Shown: in pieces, positions 16,825 through 28,000 of the stretch | Position numbering within the stretch: the stretch's first letter is position 1 | How the letters are laid out: the number at the start of each line of letters is the position of its first letter | Assembly (NCBI GenBank): GCA_964549105.1 | Contig: CAZJTZ010000012.1 | Location: 37,267-101,266, forward strand | Length of the DNA stretch: 64,000 nucleotides | Source: Hydrogenedens sp964549105 | Lineage (GTDB): Bacteria; Hydrogenedentota; Hydrogenedentia; Hydrogenedentales; Hydrogenedentaceae | Direction: 5' to 3' | The notes under the pieces: model-generated | The model's input: the letters and a program-made list of their open reading frames with translations, nothing else | The model's database searches: none | What the model was told of the DNA's origin: nothing | Translations under genes and position numbers: made by a program

Positions 16825-19800
16825 ATGAAACGAATAATATCCATTTTACTAAAAATAGGGGTTACGGTAGGGCTTTTTGTCCTTTTGTTCTGGCCTGAAA
16901 TCTTTGGTTTGCCACCTGATACTTTTGGTGGGGTTAAACCTATGGCACTCTTAAACGAGATTCGTTCTCTAAACCCGTTGCATGCTATCCCCTGGATATT
17001 GTTTGCATTGTTTATCCGATTGGGGGGTATTATGTGCGGTGTAATTCGCTGGAAAATTCTGCTGAATGGACAAAAGTTATACATGCCCTTTGGTTATATG
17101 ACCCAGAGTTGGTTTATCGGAAGGACAATTGGTATTTTCCTGCCCAGCACGATTGGACTGGATGGCTATCGTTTATATGATTCTGTCCTTTACACGCGAG
17201 ATGTGGTTCGTCCCACAACCGTTATATTCATTGAAAAAATTATTGGTTTTATATCGCTAACGACGCTGGTTTTTCTGACCTTTCCTCTTGGGTTTCGCTT
17301 ATTAAAATTTAATACACTAATTCTTTTGATTATTCTGTTTATTTTGGGAATGGCTGTGCTTTTCTTTTTATCCTTATTACTTCAGCCTTATATTATTCAA
17401 CTTATCTTATATTCTATTCCTACCCCGAATAAGGTTAAGAAAATTTTGAATCAATTAGGAGATGCGGCTACTGCTTATGCTGGACACCGTAAATATCTTC
17501 TCCTTGCTATCATACTTGGAATCTGTGTTCATCTGAGTGCCTGTCTTATGTATTTTGGAACAATGATGGCATTACGCTCCGAGAATACCAGCATCTGGGA
17601 CATTCTATTTGCAAGCCCACTTATGATTTATGGAACGGTTTTGGGTCCTTCGGTGGGTGGGGAGGGAATCCGTGAAGTCGTATTTGCAACATTATTAGGA
17701 GGGAAGGAGAATGCCCTTAAAGTAGTAGCGTTTGCTCATTTAGGCTGGTGGGTTGGAGATGTTGTTCCTTTCCTGATAGGACTACCCTTCTTTGTGTTAC
17801 GCAAACGTCCACATAAGGAAGAGATTCAAAAACAAATACAGAATATTCGTTCTCAGCAACCTTCTACAAAGGATACAATGGATGAACTGCATATAAACCA
17901 GACAGAATTATTGTCGTTGCGTAATCAAATTTTAATTAATTTACTATTTGCTACTATTGGTGGAATAACGGCGGGAGCAATCTGCGGATTGTCTGAGGCA
18001 TTATGGATACTTTACAAGATTCCGAATCTATACGAATTTCAAATGTTATGGTGGGGACCTATAACCTATGGCATTCTTTCCGCAGGTATGGGAATTTGCA
18101 TAGGCATATTTGCAGCCACCTGGCTCCCTCTTCTGTTTCGTAAACTCCCTTCTGCACTCCTCTCGTATGTTGTTTCATTTGCTTTAACAATACTTTCTGT
18201 TGGGTTGATACTGGTAATTTGGAGATATAGAAGAGATGTTCTATTGCAAAAACCGTCATCTTATTTCGCATATTTACCTATAAGTTTTTACTATATAGGT
18301 TTTGTTTCTATTGCTTCAGTCATATTATACATTTTCCTATTTTATTTAAATAAAGTTTCAAAACATTTAACTATAGGCATAATTACTTTACTTTTATTAA
18401 TCCCAGTAATTTTCGGTTTTGGTTACTCGTTTGCCCTAAACCCGCAAGGTGAAAAATCGTCTATTACTTCTCTACCAGAAGCACAACCAGACTCACCCAA
18501 TATTATCCTTATTATTGCAGACGCTTTACGCGCGGATTACCTGTCTGCATACAATCCAGACATCGAAACTAAAACCCCTGTTCTGGACAGGTTTGTTGAA
18601 AAATCTATCTTATTTGAAGATTGTAGTTCTCAAGCGTCCTGGACAAAACCATCATTTGCATCTATTTATACAGGTGTTATTCCATTACACCATCAAGCCA
18701 ATGGCAAAAATGCCGTTATTAATCCTAATCTGACCACAGTTGCAGAAGTCCTCGCAAATCATGGATACATGACCAGAGGTTTTGGGAACAATCCTAATGT
18801 CCATTCCTTATTTGGATTTGGTAGAGGATTTTTAGAATATACTGATTTACAGAGCGATTATGTGTTGTTTGCAAAAGAATCCAGTTCTAAATTGACGGCT
18901 TATGAAATTTTACGCCGTGTTTATGGAAAGTTTTCATCAATTATTTTAAAAATATTGCACAAACCCCCTAATATCAGGGAATACTATCAGCCCGCAGAAG
19001 TAGTAACATCGGAAGCGATGAAATGGATTGATAATCGTCCAGAGGTAAAGTATCCCTTCTTTTTAGCCCTTCACTATATGGACACACATGACCCTTATTT
19101 AAATTTGAATGATAATACATTTTTTGCACGAGCCTTGCTTGGGAATAGACCCCAAAGCCCATTAACTCCGCCCATGCGGAAAGCCTATATCAGCGAGATT
19201 GAGTATTTAGATAAGTATCTTGGAATATTGTTTGATGAACTTGAAAAACAGGGGCTGAACAAAAATACCTATATAATTTTTACTTCTGACCATGGAGAAG
19301 AATTTGAGGACCATAACGGATGGTGGCATGGGTTTACGCTATACCAGGAGATGCTTCATGTGCCTTTGATTGTCAAGGTTCCAGATTCAAAAGCCAACCC
19401 AGAAAATATGAACAAAAAAGTAGACTTTTTGGTAAGACTTATTGATTTATCGGCTACGATACCTAAAATTGCGGGGATTCAGCCTCCTGAAACTTTTGAA
19501 GGGACTCCGTTGCTATCGGAAGAGGGGAAAGTTATCAGTCCAGAAAGCAATATCTACGCATGGGCAGAAAATGACGCAGAAGGACAGATTATGCAATCTA
19601 TAAGGAATAAGACGCACAAACTTATCCTTGCCAATCCTGATAATCCGCGTAGATTAGAGCCTGAAGAACTTTATGATTTGTCAAAAGACGCAAAGGAGAA
19701 GAATAATCTGTCTAATAGCCCTGATTTTTCTTCTATAAAACAGAATTTACATCAAAAGATGAACGAGTTAAAAGGGAATAACAAAGGCGAGGAAAGCAAA

Positions 19801-19872
19801 AAATCTTCTGAACAGGTTCCACTCCCACCTGAATTGATAGAACAGTTAAAAGCCACAGGGTATATGCAGTAA
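16825..19872 (+). CDS. fusion of flippase-like (LPG-synthase TM) domain, extra TM block and sulfatase-like domain
   Basis: The 1015-residue product has three parts. Residues about 1-335 are an eight-helix domain of the LPG-synthase-TM/flippase-like family (STIGLDGYRLYDSV, FIEKIIGF and GPSVGGEGIREVVFATLLGG are typical). About 370-545 is a second set of membrane helices of unknown family. About 555-900 is an alkaline-phosphatase/sulfatase fold with metal-binding IIADALRADYLSAY and TSDHGEEFEDHNGWWHG (Asp822, His823). The nucleophile motif reads SWTKPSFAS, so Thr607 replaces the Cys/Ser of CxPSR and formylglycine cannot form. Thr occurs in phosphoethanolamine/phosphoglycerol transferases, so a lipid or glycan headgroup transferase or phosphodiesterase at the outer face is more likely than a sulfatase. 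Confidence 0.8.
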   Translation: MKRIISILLKIGVTVGLFVLLFWPEIFGLPPDTFGGVKPMALLNEIRSLNPLHAIPWILFALFIRLGGIMCGVIRWKILLNGQKLYMPFGYMTQSWFIGRTIGIFLPSTIGLDGYRLYDSVLYTRDVVRPTTVIFIEKIIGFISLTTLVFLTFPLGFRLLKFNTLILLIILFILGMAVLFFLSLLLQPYIIQLILYSIPTPNKVKKILNQLGDAATAYAGHRKYLLLAIILGICVHLSACLMYFGTMMALRSENTSIWDILFASPLMIYGTVLGPSVGGEGIREVVFATLLGGKENALKVVAFAHLGWWVGDVVPFLIGLPFFVLRKRPHKEEIQKQIQNIRSQQPSTKDTMDELHINQTELLSLRNQILINLLFATIGGITAGAICGLSEALWILYKIPNLYEFQMLWWGPITYGILSAGMGICIGIFAATWLPLLFRKLPSALLSYVVSFALTILSVGLILVIWRYRRDVLLQKPSSYFAYLPISFYYIGFVSIASVILYIFLFYLNKVSKHLTIGIITLLLLIPVIFGFGYSFALNPQGEKSSITSLPEAQPDSPNIILIIADALRADYLSAYNPDIETKTPVLDRFVEKSILFEDCSSQASWTKPSFASIYTGVIPLHHQANGKNAVINPNLTTVAEVLANHGYMTRGFGNNPNVHSLFGFGRGFLEYTDLQSDYVLFAKESSSKLTAYEILRRVYGKFSSIILKILHKPPNIREYYQPAEVVTSEAMKWIDNRPEVKYPFFLALHYMDTHDPYLNLNDNTFFARALLGNRPQSPLTPPMRKAYISEIEYLDKYLGILFDELEKQGLNKNTYIIFTSDHGEEFEDHNGWWHGFTLYQEMLHVPLIVKVPDSKANPENMNKKVDFLVRLIDLSATIPKIAGIQPPETFEGTPLLSEEGKVISPESNIYAWAENDAEGQIMQSIRNKTHKLILANPDNPRRLEPEELYDLSKDAKEKNNLSNSPDFSSIKQNLHQKMNELKGNNKGEESKKSSEQVPLPPELIEQLKATGYMQ

Positions 19873-19957
19873 CACCACAAGTGTAATTAAAACTGACTAC
19901 ATAGTTCTTCTTACTTTTACCAACTGATACAGTAGTTTATATTTTAATTTTATCGTC

Positions 19958-20077
19958 TTATCTTAATATAAATATCAGAAGCAGAAGAAGCACTCGGCGA
20001 AAGACAACTGCACCTATTATGAGCAAGGTTATTATGAAAAGAATCCACTTTTCTTTTTTTGACAGTCTTGGTTTCAT
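19958..20077 (-). CDS. 39-residue predicted membrane peptide
   Basis: A short frame encodes a basic N-terminus (MKPRLSKKEKW) followed by one long hydrophobic helix (about residues 12-37) interrupted by RR. It begins 28 bases after the end of the 73-residue ORF on the same strand. The ribosome site is weak. A basic head plus one helix is typical of genuine small membrane proteins, but there is no homology evidence here. Confidence 0.35.
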   Translation of the reverse strand: MKPRLSKKEKWILFIITLLIIGAVVFRRVLLLLLIFILR

Positions 20078-20105
20078 TTCGTTAACCAATATAATATAAG
20101 TGGTT

Positions 20106-20327
20106 TCAAGGCTTTATTATGGCATGTTTGCACTTGCTTCGGATTTCCTCAGGACATTGTCCAGAGTATTGGCAACAGTTTTCATTGGTCTCCCCTGCAA
20201 GTGTGCATGATTTGGTGCTCCGTTCTCCTAACTGATTTCGGGCTAAAAGATGGACAACACCCCATACCAACCCCAATGCAGACGCAAACAAAATGGCAAA
20301 AGTAAATGTATATAAAATGGTCAACAT
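20106..20327 (-). CDS. small Cys-rich membrane protein
   Basis: The 73-residue product has an N-terminal transmembrane helix (about residues 3-29). Its tail carries five or six Cys (pattern C-x9-CC-x5-C-x6-C in about residues 41-67), which suggests metal or Fe-S binding or disulfides. AAGGATG lies about 12 bases before the ATG. It is followed by the 39-residue membrane peptide and stands apart from the big lipoprotein operon, which lies downstream on the same strand. It loosely resembles NqrM-type Cys-rich single-helix proteins, but the Cys pattern does not match well, so no function is assigned. Confidence 0.45.
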   Translation of the reverse strand: MLTILYTFTFAILFASALGLVWGVVHLLARNQLGERSTKSCTLAGETNENCCQYSGQCPEEIRSKCKHAIIKP

Positions 20328-20436
20328 AGTTTTATCACATCCTTACATAAATAACATAAAGGAAATGAACCAAATTCCCAAGAAGAGAATAGCCTGTATA
20401 AATTATATCAAATAGTGGGTATAATTCTACTTATTG

Positions 20437-23400
20437 TTAGGGATTACTAACAGTTAATTGTATATATGCTGTTCCATTTACAGCATTACTTGAAATAGAA
20501 ATAATGGGAGCAAAGTTGTCAATTAGTGCTTTGTTTACCGTAACAGTAATGTAATCCTCTTTTTTTGAGTTATCAGGTGAGTCATAAGGACCGAGAGAGC
20601 CTGCATATTTTGAGAAACTATAACCGACGGGTAAGTTTCCCCTATCCAATGTCCATGATAGGATAGATTGTCCTGTATTTCTTATTACAAATGTTTTCTC
20701 TTCAATTTCATTTGACGAATCAAAAATCAATTCAGTCGGCTCCACTGTTATTTCAGGTTGCAGTATATTGCAATATACTGTCACATACCGCACGATTGCA
20801 TTATGAAAGATAGAATCGAAGGAAAATCGCAGTATACCTAAATAATTATTTCCCGGTTCCATTTCTTCACGATTGATTGGAATATGCAATTTATAAGGCG
20901 TTTCATTCTCAAAAACGAATCTTTCTTCATCTGGAGGTTTGACTATATCACCGAAGAAGTCTCCTATAAATACCTCAACATCCCAGTATAAACCTACATT
21001 GGTAGGTCTATGACTACCACCTTTGTTGTATATATCCACAACCAAATCATAAACATCATCAGGCAGAACAATTATACTGTTATCATCCATTGTGGGTTCA
21101 CTCTCTAAATAAGGATAGGGATTGGAAGGAGCAAAGGAAGGCCTGTTTGTCACATCGAACAGATTGGGATGGGTAAAGTATTTGGCGTCTGGATTTGCAC
21201 TAATCTGAGGATTTGCCACATCAAATTGTAACTTAAATGGTTGTGAAGCATTTTCAAAGTGCAATACACATAGTGAACCAAAGGCACCATAAGGCAAGGG
21301 TTGATTGTTGGCAGCGGTAAATTGTAATAGGCTCCCTTGTTGGACAAAATTCCAATCCGAAATAAGTCCACCTTCTGCAAGAGTAGGTTGACTCACGGAC
21401 ATTGTCATGGCTGGATTGCCGTCTAAAGTATCTATGGAGAAGAATAATGCTGCAATATTTCTCGGGATGTAATCTGCATATACAATAATATCTACGGATT
21501 GGGAAGCAGTATCAATGCCTGAGGAAAGGAGTTTAATTTGTCCTAACCGCACATCATTTGCATAGCTTTCCAGGTCCATCTGACTATGTGCGAAAGCCGT
21601 GGAAATATTGCCCTGGTCCGAAATGCAGGAGTTGCCATCCGCAGGGGAATCAAAGTCTACATCTATTCTCACTGTGGCTCCTGCGTTTTGACTTAAGGCA
21701 ATGAATTCAAACAATAATTGACTATTTATATCTTTTGCTATAGACCGGTCACAAGGGTCATCAGGATTGGTTTCTAACCAATCGGCTAATGGAGATAACA
21801 AAGGTTTCGATATGGGTCGTCCTAAACTATCCACCTGCCCTGTATCTTGATTGCGAGTGGAATAAACATGTCCTCCCGTCTCTTCTACTAATTGAATCAT
21901 CACATTTTTATTTGCATTTTCACCCCAACTAACAAAGAAGGGTCTGGCTCTTACCCCTTTTAACAAATCCACCACAGGTGATACCTGCCCTGGCGGTGTG
22001 GTCATACGCCCATCTGTAATGATTAACATAATACGGTCATCTGTAGAATCGTAAGGGATATGGTCTCCATCTGCCAGGAAAAGGTCAACCGCACCATCAC
22101 TAATTGCAGGTAATAACGCTGTTGCACCATGGTCAATAATATTCATACTTAATAATCTGTTCTTTGCAACTTCTTTGTTGTAGGTAAACATCGGTTCCCC
22201 ATCATTGTTCATCAATATACGAACAGGATTATTATTCCATTCTCGCTCGTTAAATACGCCAATTGCTATTTTGTAGTTATCTGGTATTTCATCAATTATT
22301 GGCATTACAGTTCTCACATACAATTCACGAATAGGGTCTGTAGCATCTGAAATTCCCTGTTCTCCCATCAATTGAACAGACTTCAACATACTTCCAGAAG
22401 CATCTAACATAATAAGGATACTACCTTTACTTTGCACCAACTTCTCTGGTTTAAGCATAGGGACTAAAAACCGATTTGATTCTGAAATTTCTAACGGTAA
22501 ATCGTCTTCTGTGATTAAGAATTTACTGGTAAGAGTTGGCAAAAATGCTTCAGGGAAAGAAATAGATTGCTGCTGAATATCTCTGAAAAGCATTACATAT
22601 CGGACTAATGAGGGAATCCTCAAATTAGGGGGTGGAGTCTCTATGGTAAGTGAAGGTGCGGCTGCTGTAATTATTATAAGGACTGGGTCTACCGTAGTAT
22701 CAATAACATTTTGTCCATTTACAAGTTTAGTCGCCACGATTTGTATTTGTCCGGACGCATTAACCCCATCCAATCCCTCACGGTCAATAGATACAGATAT
22801 GGTTTTCCAATCCTTTATCGCATTTGCAGTACCTATACTGATACCCGATTCAGGAGAAACGGAAATCCAATCTTTATTAGGTATTAGCATAAAGTTTAAT
22901 ACGGTTTCTGGGTCACCTATATTTGCCAGGTCGAACTCTTTCAATATCTCACGCGTCCCATAACTCAATGCCATAGGCGTAGCACCTATTATTACTTTTC
23001 GGGGCACCTGTACCTCAATCGTAATGGCTGATTCTGGATGGCTCACATCATTTGATTTGATTATTATTTTATGTGCATCACCTAAATAAGTCAGTGTATT
23101 CCTACTAATCGTCACCTTAACCTTCTGCTCTTTACCTTCACCTAAGGAACCTTGTTCTGGATTTATACTTGTTATCCAGGCTGGAAGGCTTGCCTTGACA
23201 ATGCTCCATTCCAGTGTTCCCTTTCCTATGTTTCGCACTATAAATTCCTGTTCATTTTCTTCAAACGCAAAGTTAAGGAAGGGAATATGATTACCATCTG
23301 TACCCTCTCCAATAATAGATATTTCAGGTATTTGTGGCACAGACATACTCACTTCTACCAGCACAGGTGTCAAATCGGTGGAAGTTTCGACGACTTTACC

Positions 23401-24960
23401 TTTCACCGCAAATTGATGTTGGTATGAAGGACCCTCTGCCTCATTTGCCAGGTCTCTATCTATTTTTACTTCCAATGTCGCTGTTTGAGTTCCGCTCACC
23501 TGTCCTGAGGCAATTCCTTGATTATCTACCGGGGTAATGCTCAACCATGCAGGAAAACTCGCTGTATCAATTTCCCAGGCAATCGTTTTCTCCCCATCAT
23601 TCCAGATAGCTAGCGTTTCTTTTGAACGCGTCTCACCAAAATTGATTTGTGTTGGTAAAACTACTAATTTCGGTGCCCGCGATGCTTCCATCTGCACATT
23701 TAAGGTAGATGAACCCCAGTTGGAGTTTATAACGATACTTCCCTGATAATTTCCCGGTTTCAAAGTAGTAGGGTCTGCCTCCACCGATATTACCTGATTT
23801 CCGCCTGCTTCAATATTCCCACTACTCTGTCCGATACGAAGCCAACTTGTGTCGTTAGAAATAGACGAGGTCCATCTCCACGAGACCGGCGCTGTGTTAG
23901 AAATAGTGAAGGTTAATGTCTGTCTTTGGTCTATTTTTCCAAAATTAAGTACCGCAGGGCTGATTGTTAAAGCACGAGTTCGCATTCGCACCGTTACAGA
24001 AACGGCATAATTTGTGGAAACATTCTGAACTTGTAGTGTGCCCACATAATCGTTAGCAGTCAGTCCCGACGGATTGACAATTACAGGGACATCTACCGAT
24101 TGGGAAGCAGGTACTACAAACTCCGGATTTTGCACAGATAGCCAGGATTCTGCTCCACTGGATACCTGAATACGAATAGAATTTTCCTGAGCGCCTAAAT
24201 TAGAGACCTGTAATGTCTGCTGTGTTTCCTGCTCCACCAGACCAAACTGCATCTCACTCGGACTTACCTTTAAGGAAGAGACTTCCATTGTTACTGGAAT
24301 AGAAATTTCTTGTGAACCGGCTGTAATTTTTATTGTTGTTTGATATATCCCTACGGCAAGTCCATTTCGATTTACGGTAAATGTCAATTTTACAGTTTGC
24401 TTTGCAGAAACCTCTCCACTCGTTGGAGTCCCTGTGAGCCAGGTAGCATCCGTCGGTATAATCATTGACCAATCGGTTTTAATAGTGCTCTGATTTATCA
24501 AGTTGAGTTGTAATTCCGTAATAGTAGTTCCGAAATCTAATGATAAAGGACTAACAGAAACATTGATACTTGCAGGTTTAGTAATACTTACAGTAACTAC
24601 TTTCGTCTCACCCTTACTTTTGATAGTTACTTCACCTACACTGGTTCCTCCGGGCAAATTAGAACGGTCTACCACCAAATCGAGTTGCTGTACCTTTTCC
24701 CCACCAGTAGAACCATCTATTTTACTTGAATTGGTTAACCCACCATCCTTTGACAGTTTTAACCAGATAGTATTTGTTTCTGCTTCCCATGACCAATTTC
24801 CACTCCGATTGTATACAATACGGATAGTCTCTCTGACTGAATTATCACCAAAGGTAACCGTTTCAGGGTCAATGTAGAAACTTACTCCTGGACATCCTGT
24901 TATTATCAGGATTAATGAAACAGCACTCAAAAATTTTATCACAACTGTCGTTTGCCTCAT
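20437..24960 (-). CDS. giant lipoprotein: BACON-type repeats, VWA domain, cohesin-like domain
   Basis: The start is placed at ATG 24960, which has AGGAG seven bases ahead. An upstream TTG at 24981 lacks one. The 1507-residue product has a lipoprotein signal (SLILIITGC, Cys near 23). About seven BACON/choice-of-anchor-like beta domains of 95-110 residues follow (each with an xFG near its start and an AWLS/TWLx-type Trp core, about 25-750). Next are a conserved module, RYVMLFRDIQQQ...ITEDDLPLEI (about 765-845), and a VWA domain with MIDAS DASGSM (Asp853). A cohesin-like region (LAEGGLISDWNF, near 1215) and a terminal BACON-like domain complete it. It is likely a surface protein binding a protein or glycan partner. 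It is last in the operon after its paralogue. Confidence 0.8.
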   Translation of the reverse strand: MRQTTVVIKFLSAVSLILIITGCPGVSFYIDPETVTFGDNSVRETIRIVYNRSGNWSWEAETNTIWLKLSKDGGLTNSSKIDGSTGGEKVQQLDLVVDRSNLPGGTSVGEVTIKSKGETKVVTVSITKPASINVSVSPLSLDFGTTITELQLNLINQSTIKTDWSMIIPTDATWLTGTPTSGEVSAKQTVKLTFTVNRNGLAVGIYQTTIKITAGSQEISIPVTMEVSSLKVSPSEMQFGLVEQETQQTLQVSNLGAQENSIRIQVSSGAESWLSVQNPEFVVPASQSVDVPVIVNPSGLTANDYVGTLQVQNVSTNYAVSVTVRMRTRALTISPAVLNFGKIDQRQTLTFTISNTAPVSWRWTSSISNDTSWLRIGQSSGNIEAGGNQVISVEADPTTLKPGNYQGSIVINSNWGSSTLNVQMEASRAPKLVVLPTQINFGETRSKETLAIWNDGEKTIAWEIDTASFPAWLSITPVDNQGIASGQVSGTQTATLEVKIDRDLANEAEGPSYQHQFAVKGKVVETSTDLTPVLVEVSMSVPQIPEISIIGEGTDGNHIPFLNFAFEENEQEFIVRNIGKGTLEWSIVKASLPAWITSINPEQGSLGEGKEQKVKVTISRNTLTYLGDAHKIIIKSNDVSHPESAITIEVQVPRKVIIGATPMALSYGTREILKEFDLANIGDPETVLNFMLIPNKDWISVSPESGISIGTANAIKDWKTISVSIDREGLDGVNASGQIQIVATKLVNGQNVIDTTVDPVLIIITAAAPSLTIETPPPNLRIPSLVRYVMLFRDIQQQSISFPEAFLPTLTSKFLITEDDLPLEISESNRFLVPMLKPEKLVQSKGSILIMLDASGSMLKSVQLMGEQGISDATDPIRELYVRTVMPIIDEIPDNYKIAIGVFNEREWNNNPVRILMNNDGEPMFTYNKEVAKNRLLSMNIIDHGATALLPAISDGAVDLFLADGDHIPYDSTDDRIMLIITDGRMTTPPGQVSPVVDLLKGVRARPFFVSWGENANKNVMIQLVEETGGHVYSTRNQDTGQVDSLGRPISKPLLSPLADWLETNPDDPCDRSIAKDINSQLLFEFIALSQNAGATVRIDVDFDSPADGNSCISDQGNISTAFAHSQMDLESYANDVRLGQIKLLSSGIDTASQSVDIIVYADYIPRNIAALFFSIDTLDGNPAMTMSVSQPTLAEGGLISDWNFVQQGSLLQFTAANNQPLPYGAFGSLCVLHFENASQPFKLQFDVANPQISANPDAKYFTHPNLFDVTNRPSFAPSNPYPYLESEPTMDDNSIIVLPDDVYDLVVDIYNKGGSHRPTNVGLYWDVEVFIGDFFGDIVKPPDEERFVFENETPYKLHIPINREEMEPGNNYLGILRFSFDSIFHNAIVRYVTVYCNILQPEITVEPTELIFDSSNEIEEKTFVIRNTGQSILSWTLDRGNLPVGYSFSKYAGSLGPYDSPDNSKKEDYITVTVNKALIDNFAPIISISSNAVNGTAYIQLTVSNP

Positions 24961-25003
24961 GCGAAGGCTCCTGTTTTTCAAGTATTAGAATGTCATTTAT
25001 TAT

Positions 25004-28000
25004 TTAATTTGCCACTGAAATATCCAATTCCTCTGTCCCAAACAAATCTGTTTCAACATTAAGGTTTCCCGTAACAACAGCACCGGGCGTAAGACCTGTC
25101 CTGTTTATAAATAATGTTACCTTCTCCGATTCGCCGGGACTTAATTCTGAATCTGGGATAGATTCATCGCCAGATTCTCCATACTTAATATCCACAATCC
25201 AATCGGGATAGTTCGCAATTTGCCAATTAAATGTATCCAGTCTGTTATTTCTGATGACAAAAGATATAGAATTCGTGCCCTTAGGAATATCCAGCCGTGT
25301 AGGAACAATCAATTTGCCCGGTACCGTTTTGTCATTGGGTACAGGGTCCTGGAAATCGGATACTCCATCTTTGTCGTTATCCCAAACACCGACTCCTTCC
25401 GGATTAAAGGGTAAGCCCGCAAGTCCCGCAACCATTGTGGAAGGTCCTGCTACTTTTCCTGCGGTAGTTATAAGCAAAGAACCATCTATATAAGTAGGAC
25501 CTCCGGGGTAGAGGAAAAACTTTGTTCTGGAAACTTGCCCGGAACTTGCAGGGGATACTAACGATTCGTTATCTACGCGCATAGCAAGATTGAACACGGG
25601 TTCTACATTACCGAAAGACTGAACATATTGGTCTAACCCAGTAATAGTAATCTTAAACAAATTGCCAAAGGACCCGTAGCGTAATGGATTATTCTCAGAA
25701 TTAAGGACGAGATATATTCCATCTCCTTCATTAATAAATCGCCAACCGTCTTCGGAAGAGATTAAACCACCTTCTGCTAATTCCACTTTCATTTTTGCAT
25801 TTGCAAGCAGGAGGTTCCACTGTTCATTTGATACTTCCTTCGGCTTTTGCAAGAAATACCGTGTCCTCAGGAAGTAAACATCTCTGGGGATATAATCCGC
25901 TCGAACAAAAACCTGTGTCTGCCAGGTTCTCTGTGTCAGACTATCCGGGTCGTTCCCATAAAATAATCCTGAAGTGATTAAAGATATTTGTCCTGCTCTA
26001 ACATCGCCAATATACGCAAAGGCATCCTCCTCAAAAATGCCGGTCAATGAAGGCAAGCCTTCGCCCGGCTGGTATTCAAATCGAATAGCATACTTGAAAT
26101 CTTGTTGTTTTGGAGTAATATAGGTTAAAACTACCTGATTCTTTAATTCCTTCCAGATTCGTCCTGGTTCGTCTTCTAATGCAACTGTCAAACTTTCCCA
26201 TACCCCTGCTGTAGAAACTCCCTGAAGACGAATTGTGCCCGTTCCATTATTGGAGGTAAGAGGTAATTCTGCTCCCACGATTGCGCCGGGAGTAGCAAGG
26301 GTTGGATTGGTTTTTACCTTAACTTTTGTGTTACCCTTTGATGGTATCGTGCCTTGCGAAGGTTCAACACCTAATACCCATGCTGGCAAATCACTTGCAC
26401 CTACCTGCCATCCAATATTACCTGCACCTTCATTATAGATATAGAAAGTAACATCATTGGGTTGACTTTCCACATCAGGTCGTAATACCAGTGCCTTCTC
26501 ATTCCCTAAAAGTTGAACTAATCCATCTACATCATTTGCAATGTATAAGTGTCCACCCGTTTCCTTTGCAAGGGTAACCAAATCTGCTGTATTAATCGCC
26601 CCGCCTGACGCAAATCCTAATGGATACAGCCGTATAAGGTTATCATGGGCTTTCTCCTGAATGTTACTCGCATCAATAGTAGAAGCATTGTCCCAACCAT
26701 CCGAAATAAACACAATGGATTTTACATCTGCATCATCAAACGGTAGTGGATTTTTTGCATCTTCCGCAACCAGTCTATCTACTGCCTCGGATAACGCATC
26801 ATAAATATCCGAAGCACCCATCAAATTACTTGGAACATAAAAAGACTCTAAAGATTCTTTTAACAATTCCTTATCCGTGGTAAAGGAACGGATAAGACGA
26901 TTGGTCTGTTGCCTATCATTATGAAACATTAAAGCAATCTGATAGGAAGCAGGCAAATCATATATAAAATCAATTGCCGCCTTCTTTACTTTTTCAATGG
27001 CTTCTCCGGGGTTCAAAGGATTGTCTCTATTGTTCACCCCTGCATAATACATACTTGCGGTGTAGTCTAATAATATAATTATATTTCCTTTAATATTCTG
27101 TGGACCCGTAAGGAAATAATTTGTCTCATTCATATCCAGAGGCACTTCATCTTCGGAAATTGTAAGACTGAGTTTTGAAAGGTCTGTCGGCGTAATGGTT
27201 GGAATGGCACGGGAGGAAGAATCCCTTAATAAAAAGATATACCGCATCACATACGGAGGCCTACTTCGATTGAGTGCCCCTTCAATCCTTAATGGCTGAC
27301 GCTCAACACGAATTTTAATAGTCTTCGACTCAACAGCACTTAACGAGGTTACTTGATTGGGGAACTGAATCGGGTCCCGGTCAACAGCCTCTATGGTAAT
27401 ATTGCGGTATTCTATGTCATTTTGTAAATTGTCCCGATTAATCGTTACCAAAACTCGTTCACCATCAATCAAAACATTTAGATAGTCTGGATGATAAAAA
27501 TCTTCTGGATTCCCATCTTCACCATTAGCACCTCCCAATGTAGGACGAATATCCGCAATGATGGGATTTGCCACCCCTTCGTCTTCATGAGTAATACGGA
27601 AATATAACTTTGAATCTCTCGGACCTATATTGGCAATCCAGAACTCCTTCTGAACTTCTTCCTGTCCAAAATCCAATACCTCTAAGGGAATGATTTCTGG
27701 ACGTGTGGTCGTTTCTTGTGGAGGTTCAGAAATGGCAATTTTGGGTAAACTTAATTGTTCTATCTTTATCGGAACAATTAATAAACAATCCTGCATATTT
27801 ATAATAATTGAATATTGACCTGCTCCCAGACTAACCTCTTTAGGCTTAGTAACCGTAGCAGAAATTTCAACACTACTATTAGGTTTAAGACTTCCCGCGG
27901 AAGGGCTTGCAGCGATGCTATCTACCACCTGACCTGTCGGTCCTACCATTTGGAGACTCCATTGCCGTTCTTGATTACTCCGATTTGTCAAGGTTAAAGT

